Shown here: one piece after another, positions 55,806 through 64,000 of the stretch | Layout of the letters: each line of letters opens with the position of its first letter | How positions within the stretch are numbered: position 1 is the stretch's first letter | DNA from: Hydractinia symbiolongicarpus | Lineage: Eukaryota; Cnidaria; Hydrozoa; Anthoathecata; Hydractiniidae | Direction: 5' to 3' | NCBI RefSeq assembly: GCF_029227915.1 | Contig: NC_079881.1 | Coordinates: forward strand, 21,365,501-21,429,500 | DNA: 64,000 nt | Translations under genes and position numbers: made by a program | Notes under the pieces: generated by a model | Database searches by the model: none | Seen by the model: only the letters and a program-made list of their open reading frames with translations | Told to the model about the DNA's origin: nothing

Positions 55806-57762
55806 CTTTAAATCTCGTTTTCAATGTTTGTCTAGTAAAAAAAATGTAATTTGATGCTTCGTCGATAATTCTTGCTGGACATTAGTGTTTGTAAACATAC
55901 CTACTGGATTTATATTTCTATTTGACAATTTTATAGTTAGTTAAAAATACTTTAAGTGCAGAACTTCAAGAAAATATTTCTTTAAGCGTGTTATAAACAC
56001 GATTTTTTAACATAGAAACGCCTACACTTTATGTTCTTATTTTTTGAACTTTACCAGAATGAAATCATTGTTTGTATAATTCATAAATATAAAACTGAAG
56101 GAAATATTAAAATTATACGTTGAAACGCATGGTTCAGTAGAGAAAACAGATAATTATTATTGTGGAAAGTTTAATCATTCCTTGAACATGGTAGTTTAAA
56201 AAAACTAACTAGATGTTTTAACAAAAAATGGGAAATAGTTAGACTGACAGATGGTGATGAAGAGTTTTAGGATTGGATGAAATAGATAGTGTGGAAGTTT
56301 TGTTGTTTTAAAACAATGTCTATTCGTGCAAAAAGAAAATTAGTAATCGTGGACCCCCATTTTTTTTTGTTCTTAATCTATATGAAGATGGAAATTCAGG
56401 CTTAGCACGTTCATAATATGTTCTTAACTTTTTACAGAATCTCAACCTCAACGTTCTTATAAACTAGGTTCTTATTAAAAAACGTGTATTAGCGAATTAA
56501 TTTAATCTCAGTTTCAATTTTTTGTTTTGATAATGAAAGAATACGATTTTAGGTTCAATCCTTAAAATTCTTAAGGTTAACTTTTGGTGATTGGCAAAAG
56601 TTAATACCATGAAATTTTCTACAACATCCATTCCTTAATGCTTATGCAAATGCAAAAGTTTCACAAATAAATGAATAAAAGTTTCTATCCGCAGAAGTTT
56701 TTACATTTAGTGTATTTATATGAAAGAAATACTGTAAGTCCTAAGTAGGATAGAATGTTTCCATGCAATAATTCGAGCATAATAAGTACCGGTGAAAAAA
56801 TCTTTTTTTTAAGCCGCTAGTAAGACGATTAAAGTAAAAGAAGAAATATTGTGTTTTAGCAAAAAAGCACATCCACTAAAATAGTTGGTAAGCACATCCA
56901 CTAAAATAGTTAATTAGATATACTCTCGGGTATTCAAAAAGCACGTAAATATTTTCTCAGAGAATCATAAAAGTATGCGCAGTAACATGTTCGTTTGCAA
57001 GTGTTAATTAGTCTTAGCAACAGATCCGCCAAAACTTCTTCTCCAGAAATTCTAACATAATTCTAATTATCACTTCATGTAACTTTAGTCAATATATTAA
57101 ACCTTACAAGACAACGCCAGATAACTTTATGACTTCAAACTGACCATAAAAATTGTTATCGAAAGTAATAAAACTTTGACATCGGCTCTAACGCTACTTT
57201 GAATTTTGTATCATACACTGATCACATGCCACCCTCCTTCGCTCTTATACATGTCACCCTCCCTTACATTTCTTGCTTGGAACACTCCCACACACTTCTT
57301 CCCTTCTCACCCTCCTTCACTCTTTATGACATGTTAAACTTCTTCCACTCTTCATAATGTCACCCTTTTTATGTCACTCTCCATCGCATTAAAATACGAG
57401 AACATAAAACACAAGACAACAAAATAAATTCACTTGAAAAATTTTTTTACGCAATTAAAGTAAGGTTTGACAAAAATAATTAAAAAATTAAATTTATTCA
57501 TTCTGATCTATATATCTTGTCTCTATGTAGCTAGTTTAAACCAAAATGAAAATGCAACTTTTGTATAACTGCCACGAATAAAATGAAAATATGTTGCACA
57601 ACAAATGCTGTAGAAACTCTTTACATCTCTACAGAAGTAGCACAACGAAGTCGTGTAACTGTTACCCCGGACTTCTCCACAGCAGTTGCACAACAAAGTG
57701 GTTGCTTTCTGATTGGTAACCAAGCTTAACAGAGACGGTCTGGACACCAGATTGTCCTTCCA
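55806..57762. other. Unassigned spacer with CACCCTCC-type degenerate repeat
   Basis: Mostly AT-rich. At 57225-57390 the motif ATGTCACCCTCC(T)T recurs with variation at least five times. At 56870-56915 AGCACATCCACTAAAATAGTT is duplicated. The 57523-57747 minus frame has several Cys residues but no known pattern. Confidence 0.45.
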
Positions 57763-58008
57763 TCAATCCTTTTTCTTCTCGCTCTCATCTTTTGTTTTGG
57801 CCATCTCCAATTCGCACATGAACCAACATAGCGATAAAAATACACCAGTTGCTAATAGCAACATAATAATAACATGAATATTGAAGTTTGTAGCCACCAT
57901 CATCATCAATAAAACTATAATCAAAAGAAGAAAAACCAAGCATGTGAAGGTTCGCACCGAGTTGTTTATTCCTGGCGTAAAGATGGAGTCAATGATTTCT
58001 TGAAGCAT
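57763..58008 (-). CDS. V-ATPase assembly factor Pkr1-like protein
   Basis: Small ER membrane protein that in yeast helps assemble the V0 sector of the vacuolar ATPase. 81 residues from the ATG at 58008. IIDSIFTPG near the N-terminus matches the family's amphipathic W-E-S-V-F-E-P-G region. Two transmembrane helices follow, separated by ATNFNIH. The second ends in WFMCELEMAK, as in Pkr1 (WFINEL), and then comes a charged Lys/Glu/Asp tail. The frame is open for 27 further codons upstream without an ATG, so an upstream exon could lengthen it. Identification rests on a short protein but the motif order and topology fit well. Confidence 0.72.
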   Translation of the reverse strand: MLQEIIDSIFTPGINNSVRTFTCLVFLLLIIVLLMMMVATNFNIHVIIMLLLATGVFLSLCWFMCELEMAKTKDESEKKKD

Positions 58009-59158
58009 TGTGACTGGTTTTTCCAAACAACGTTTTGTAAAAAAATTCGTTGGGGTGTTTACCGGAGCATCTAAACCAGTTTTAACCAATTAGATCAAGC
58101 GTCATGTAATGTTGGTAATTACACTAAAAATAAAGACATTTATTTTGTATTAATAATACCAACAACTTGATGCGGTCACAAGAATGTCCACCATGTTTGG
58201 AGGTCATAATTTCAACTTTTAATGTCAGTAAAAAATACTTATGTGCGAATTAAGAAAATATGGAATATAAGCACAAATAATGATTAATATTTCAACGATA
58301 TTTCTTTCTCTAGTCTCCAGTTTAGATAATGATTTCACCCGAACTTAATGCACCTAATTTACCGATTTCGTCAAATAAAGTTCATGGTTATAACCGAACA
58401 AGCAATATCTTCCACTGAACATAGTCAAATATATAGCCTACATACCCATTTATATAGTCTACATATAGTATGCACGTGTATATATATATACAACACAGAA
58501 AAATTATTTTGAGTTGCCTGAAGATTTTAAAAATTCATAGGTTTCCCTAAATTTAACAAAGCTATCTCAAGCCTGTGCCATTATCTCGTGGTAATATTAA
58601 GGTCTAGTTTTCACGCGCACATATTAAGGGCTAGTTTACACGCGCACATACTTGGCGTTGAGATTTATCATCTGATTCTCCTAGTTAACACGCCCATACG
58701 ATGATCTGTTTCAATTAATTGGCATGCAACCAAAGAAATAAAAATTAAAGTGAAAAGTGAAAAAAAAAAATATGGTCTTGTCCCAACTCGAGTCAAGTGG
58801 ATTCTCAGTTTGAACTAAACTCAGTTCAGTATAAAATATGTCCGGTCATTTATTTGCGAGAGCCATTGTGCTGGAAAGACTTTGTTAAATCTTAACATAA
58901 TAAGTTTCATATTTTATTACTAACAGCAGATAGGTATCTTTTTTGTAAGAAACAATATTTACTGCAAACACAAAACTTATATACCATACAACATTTCATT
59001 CACGAGTCACAAAAAAATAAAGAATTTTCTTAAGATGATAATAGTTAAGAAATTTTCTTTTTTTAACAAGAACAAGATCCAAATTTTAAAACCTCTCGTT
59101 AAACCAGTATATTTGCTTACTATTCGTGTCCATTCTCATAAAAAACACAACGATTTCA
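58009..59158. other. Unassigned spacer
   Basis: AT-rich. At 58600-58650 a CTAGTTT(A/T)CACGCGCACATA block is directly duplicated. The plus frame at 59035-59256 has no family features. Confidence 0.4.
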
Positions 59159-62100
59159 TTAAACGCACGTCCTTTCATGACCAAAGTGAGCATCAGCTTG
59201 CGTCACATTTAAACTTTCTTTATCCCTTTCATGAAAATTACTTTCTTGTTGTTTAATGTTATTAGTTATTAGTGCAACGTTATCTCTCTCAACTTTCTTT
59301 ATTTCCATGACAGTAGGATCGGTCTTCTTGCTCTCTGTAGATACTAAATTGATTGCGTTTTTCTCGACTGTCGTCATACTTTCAGGTACTGAATTGGTTG
59401 GGTTTTTCTGGACTGTCGTCATAACTTCAGGTACTGAATTGGTTGGGTTTTTCACGACTGCCGTCATACCTTCAGGTACTGAATTGATTGCGTTTTTTTC
59501 GACTGTCCTCATAACTTCAGGTACTGAATTGGTTAGGTTCTTCTCGACTGTCGTCATAACTTCGGGTACTAAGCTGATTGGGTTTTTCTCGACGGTCCTC
59601 ATATCTTCAGGTACTGAATTGATTGGGTTCTTCTCGACTGCCCTCTCATCTTCTTGATTTATGCCTACAACATCCTCACTTAAAACCTTTGATACCAAAG
59701 GTTCAGATTTTTCCGGTTCCGGTAAAGTGCTATCGCACACTTCCATATCTTCTACGATCGATGCATTATTCTCGGCAACCGTATCATTAAGTTTAATCTT
59801 GTATGATTTTCGCTCTCTTTTTTCGTCCATTTTTTTCTCCTGTATGTGAGGCGACTGGTGCTGCAAACCGTTTGACGGCATAGTTTGCATGCGATGACGA
59901 GCACGCAGATACGCAGCATGACCAGATATTTTTAAGGCTGGTCCCAATTTTAATCCCGTGAATTCCATTAAAGCTTCACGAGTCATTAGCAGAAATGATT
60001 TCCCGTCGATCTCCTAAATAATACAAGTATTGATAAACGAAATATAATAGAATTTATAAGAAATTTGGACTTTAAGAGGGGCACATATTAGAATTTTCAG
60101 ACGACACTTATTGGACCTTTAGAAATTTAGGCCTCTAGTATAATGCTTTCTGAAAATTTAGGCTTTAGATGGGCTAAAATAACTATATATAGGTTTCAAT
60201 GTTTTAAAAAACTATCTGTTTCTTAAACTTGTGTGAACACTAAGTTGCTGTTAAAAAAATCTTTTACCTCGTTCTTCAGCACATTAGCATATAAAGCGCA
60301 ATCTGTTTCGCTCAAAAACCGATACACATCATCTGATGACCACAGTTCAGGGTTCGTAGGGAGTTCAGGTAATTTTAACAATGGTTCATGCAAGAAGTTC
60401 ACTCGATTTTGCAATTGTTGCTGTTCTGAAATAAATAAACAAAATTATTTTTATTTCCTCGTCATTAAACAGAATAGACATTTCTGTGTTTAAAACACGT
60501 TAATATGAGTCCTGTGTTCTCCTCCATGTATAGTCTAGATAATACAAATTTTCCTACCAAGTTTCCTTGACATGACATAGGTTGGGCCGTAGCTTTGGTA
60601 ATGGCACTTACGAAATATGCTCACGTTGTGAACTGAACCACCGACTTCGTCATTAGGAACTGAACCACCCTATATGCACTGGCTTGTGTAACATGTAAAA
60701 ACACGGGCTAACTGATCACTCCCAATGATAGAGTAACAAATAGTAAGGCTAGGCGAAGCTATTTAATAAGGACACTGATTTCTTTTGATATCCAGTGTAA
60801 ACACATATAAAAATTGCAGGACGATGCGTCAAGGGAAGTGGACCTATAGATGATACCTTTACAGGACGGTTCGCATATCACATGCAACATAAAAGACTTG
60901 CATACTTACTTTTGTAGAAGGTTTCAGTGAGTACTCTATTTGCCAGTGTGATAGGATTAACAGAAGAAGACGGAGTTAAAGGATTGACTTGTATCATTTG
61001 AAGTTTCGATCTTGCAACATGTTCTTGCTTTGTAGTTAACTTGGTTGCTATGGTGATAATGCGATCATGGTCAGCTTAAGCTGTATATCACGAAGTACAT
61101 TTTTCTTTTTCGGCAAAATACACTCACAAGAAAAATCAAAATGGCAAACACTAATCCTGCAACTTTAGGTGTTTTAGCACATGCTTACAATTTACACCCC
61201 TGATATACGCAAGGACTACGTCTGGCCCGCCGGACTATACAGCCTGACCTATATTTTACACCTTCAAATTTCTTTTAGTTCTATCAGTTAATTAATATAT
61301 TTTTTCAATTGTTTCAATATTTCACTAGTTAACTGTAAAAAAAATATATTTCATCCCCATGTTTCTTAAAATCGAAATTTTACAGACACACTTTTACGGT
61401 AACCGACCTGGAGGTCTTCCTCTTCTTTTCTTCGCTCTAGCATCCATATTTTCGTTGTCTTGGTTTTGTGAAGTTAAAGGTGACGAATCTACAGACATCG
61501 ACTGCGCATGACTTTTACTAACTAGTGGCAGGCCTAAATTGTTCCTCTTTACACCTGCAGTTTGATGTGGAGTTGTTACTTGCTGTTGGACACCCACGTT
61601 GGGCGGAACCATCCGTAATTGATTGTTGATAATAGACATAATTTCTCCCTGATTCTCTGTCTTGACACGACTGCGACCACTCTCCTCCCTCTTAATGCTT
61701 TCATTATGCGCACTGTTAAAAGTGTGAGTGTCTTTGGAATCAGCGCGACTCGCCGGTGATGGGCTTTGCGGCATAACAGCATTGCTCACCACTGGACTCA
61801 TGTTACTGCCAAACTGATATCTGAGAGTTTTTAATGGAACAGTCGTCGCTGCCGTAGGAGTGGATGCCCCGTTGGGGAAATTCCCTTGTTGCGTACCTTG
61901 TATACGCACAGTAGTGAACGAGGAATTTTGAGCTTTGGAAGGAACGTTTTTTTCAAGGTTTTGTATTAAATGTTGAGGTATGAGAACGGGTTTACCATTC
62001 GCGTCTTTTATTTGTTGATTTTGTTGATACAACACAACTGGCTGACCTGGCCCACTTTGCAGAGAGTTGACAGGTACATACACGAATTTATCTTTTGTGG

Positions 62101-64000
62101 ATGTTTGTATCGGTATATACGTCATTGTCACGGTAACCGTTGTCGTGGCTACAAATAAAAAGAAATAACACTTTATGTTTTTGTTGTATTAGCAGACGCA
62201 AATTACACATTGGGTTTTTACACAATTTCTTAAGATAAATAAGAAATATGATGAATAGGCCTGCAAAAGTGTATTACTTCTATCAATGGTACCTACACAG
62301 GCTAAACACTGAATTTATTAACCTAGACCCCAGTGTTGTAGAAAACAGTGAAAATAAAATTAACACTTTAACAATCGGACAATGACAACTATATAAATTA
62401 GTGAATTTCATGATTATTTTTTTCTTTTTCTTCTCATTAAATATTTTGCCTGCTTCGGTCATCGAGCTTCTTTCTTTCTTTCTCGACTTAATGAAAACGT
62501 TATTCAGACTGATACAAGGCTGTTTTCGTATTACCGCTATGGTTTCGTAGATAGCAAATCGAAAAATGGCTAAAAGATGAAAATGGCCAAAATAAGAAGA
62601 AAATGGTGGTCAGTTACTTAGTAACACTTTTTGTTGATTTTTCGGTAACCACTACACAAAAACTGCAAACCATACTTTATTCCATGATTTTGCCTCACGT
62701 GACTCAATTTTTTTAATTTTTCTAATATATTTTTTTAACCATATAATCAAGATATAAAAAGCGCCGTCTGATTAAATTTTTCTGTAAAATGAAAACAAGA
62801 ACTGAAAATTTCGTAAGAGTATGAGGCATACATGAAGTCTTACCCGCCGTTGACGTCACAACACCCGAGGTTCGTCCCTGTGGAGTAGGACTGTCAGGCG
62901 TTGGGGTACGCACAAACTGATAAGTCGTCGGCTTATTACGTGGTATCATATTTACTTGGTTGTGCTGACCAATCTGATATGTTGGTGGAATTCGAGGTAG
63001 ATTTATGTTTTGATTGCCAACTAAATGAAATGCCTTTCCGCTTTGAACAATCTTAGGGTGGTTCATGTTGGTCACTTGTGCAGGACTAACAACGCTACTG
63101 GTAGGGTTATTTGCTTGCATGTTACTATTCACAAATTCAAAACCTGGAGAAGGAACCAGTGAAGGAGGACTGGATAGTGCCATCGACCTAGAGGGTACAG
63201 TGGGTGGAGGGCGCAGTGCTGGTGGACTATGTAACGGACTACGTGGTGATACACCAGGAGCATGAACACTGAGATGACGGTTCGATTGATTAGAAGGATG
63301 CGGAGGATAGTAAACAGTTTGTTTGGTTGCGTAACCGTGAGATGTATCAACGATCTGTTGCTTGAGTGGACCGCCGTCTTGAGCAGGCTTAAACTCGACG
63401 TATTTTACCCTAGCATTGCCGTGATGAACTTTGTGCACATGGATTTGTTGAGGTTTTTCTCCCGTTGGACGTGAAGTATGATGTTCACTTCCGTAGGTGT
63501 TCATCGTTTGAACACGCGAATACGGTGTTGCATAGCTTCTAGCAGCGTCGTGGTAAGGAGGAGGATCTTTCACAATAGGGTTGTGCATCGAGAATATGCC
63601 GTGATTTTCGTGTCCCGGCTGACGGATGTTTTGTCCGTCTGACGTTTGGTCATAATGGGATTCAGTGCTATCATAAGGAAGAGATTTTTTCACCAATATC
63701 TGCTGACATGCCTGGCCACTGCTTTTCACAATAGAAATCTGTGATGTTTGATTGAGAGAAGTATTCGCCGGTTCGTCAATATCCGAAACGAGACTAGTCT
63801 TCGCCACGTTTGCCATCATCTGAGTTACACCACTTGGAGGACTGGTGACTACTGTTTGGGGATGATGTTGGAAGATTCCTGAGGAGGCATTGACAGGTGC
63901 ACGGGGAGACGAGACAGCATTTTCCTTTGTCATAACCATGTACGTCAAATTGCTTCCACTCGATGGAAGAAAAAACTGAGTTCCATGAGGGAACCTATTT
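59159..64000 (-). CDS. SAM-domain, AT-hook protein, 5' end outside window
   Basis: Probable chromatin-associated protein. Visible exons: beyond 64000 to 62844, 62148-61408, about 61074-60910, 60425-60268 and 60013-59159. The frame is open through the right edge, so the N-terminus is missing. The first two exons encode about 630 residues rich in Pro, Gln, Ser and His, ending with an AT-hook-like KKRRGRPPG. The exons at 60425 and 60013 together form a SAM domain (WSSDDVYRFLSETDCALYAN across the junction to EIDGKSFLLM and LKLGPALKI), closest in style to the Polycomb-group/SAMD1 type. The C-terminal tail of about 240 residues contains seven 15-residue repeats and is charged. The donor of the exon ending near 61408 (AG|GTCGGT) and the acceptor near 61074 are the least certain borders. 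PHC, L3MBTL and SAMD1 relatives cannot be separated here. Confidence 0.78.
59337..59652 (-). repeat. 45-bp coding minisatellite
   Basis: Seven tandem units of 15 codons in the SAM-protein tail, consensus E-x-M-x-T-V-E-K-N-x-x-N-S-V-P. The array is also open on the plus strand (59256-59657), which is a shadow, not a gene. Confidence 0.9.
62149..62843. other. Intron of the SAM-domain gene
   Basis: Flanked by a GTAAGA donor at 62843 and a TTTGTAG acceptor at 62149. AT-rich, no further gene seen. Confidence 0.8.

Noticed and set aside
59256-59657. 133-codon plus-strand frame with repeated hydrophobic units
   Set aside because: Antisense shadow of the 45-bp coding minisatellite of the SAM protein.

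Overview
The window looks like nuclear DNA of an invertebrate animal, most likely a cnidarian and probably a hydrozoan. It is very AT-rich. Its host genes are split by short GT-AG introns and give metazoan proteins, and it carries many DNA transposons, LINEs, tRNA-derived SINEs and satellites. The phylum is an inference from style and repeat content, not from a marker gene.

Layout: 1-5.6 kb is simple repeats and unassigned DNA. 5.6-17.4 kb (minus) holds 16 coding exons of the spindle-checkpoint protein MAD1; the C-terminal exons are not visible. 17.4-20.6 kb is repeat-rich spacer with a tRNA-Asp-like SINE. 20.6-27.1 kb (plus) is an eight-exon ubiquitin protease of the USP31/USP43 type. 28.4-28.65 kb is the tail of a dead Penelope-like element. 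29.5-38.1 kb (minus) is a 14-exon, 493-residue relative of GABA transaminase (ABAT) that keeps the PLP lysine but has lost several other active-site residues. 39.9-42.8 kb is a decayed non-LTR retrotransposon. 43.15-45.26 kb is a segment bounded by short inverted repeats. It encodes a spliced protein with a CaRF/ALS2CR8-like region, a Ulp1/C48 protease and an out-of-frame PHD finger. 45.5-45.8 kb is a second copy of the SINE. 48.05-52.43 kb is a nested insertion: an intact-looking ISL2EU-type DNA transposon (THAP-DDE transposase plus convergent YqaJ nuclease, 52-bp perfect terminal inverted repeats, AT target duplication) sits inside the ORF1 of an L1-like element. 55.1-55.8 kb is an AIG1/ADTRP-type membrane hydrolase, 57.8-58.0 kb a Pkr1-like V-ATPase assembly factor, and 59.2 kb to the right edge a SAM-domain, AT-hook nuclear protein whose 5' end lies outside the window.

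The host genes look like unrelated housekeeping and regulatory genes that happen to be neighbours. The parts that work together are in the mobile elements: the transposase and nuclease pair of the ISL2EU element, and the multi-domain gene inside the 43-45 kb inverted-repeat segment. All homology calls are from motif recognition by eye; no database search was run.
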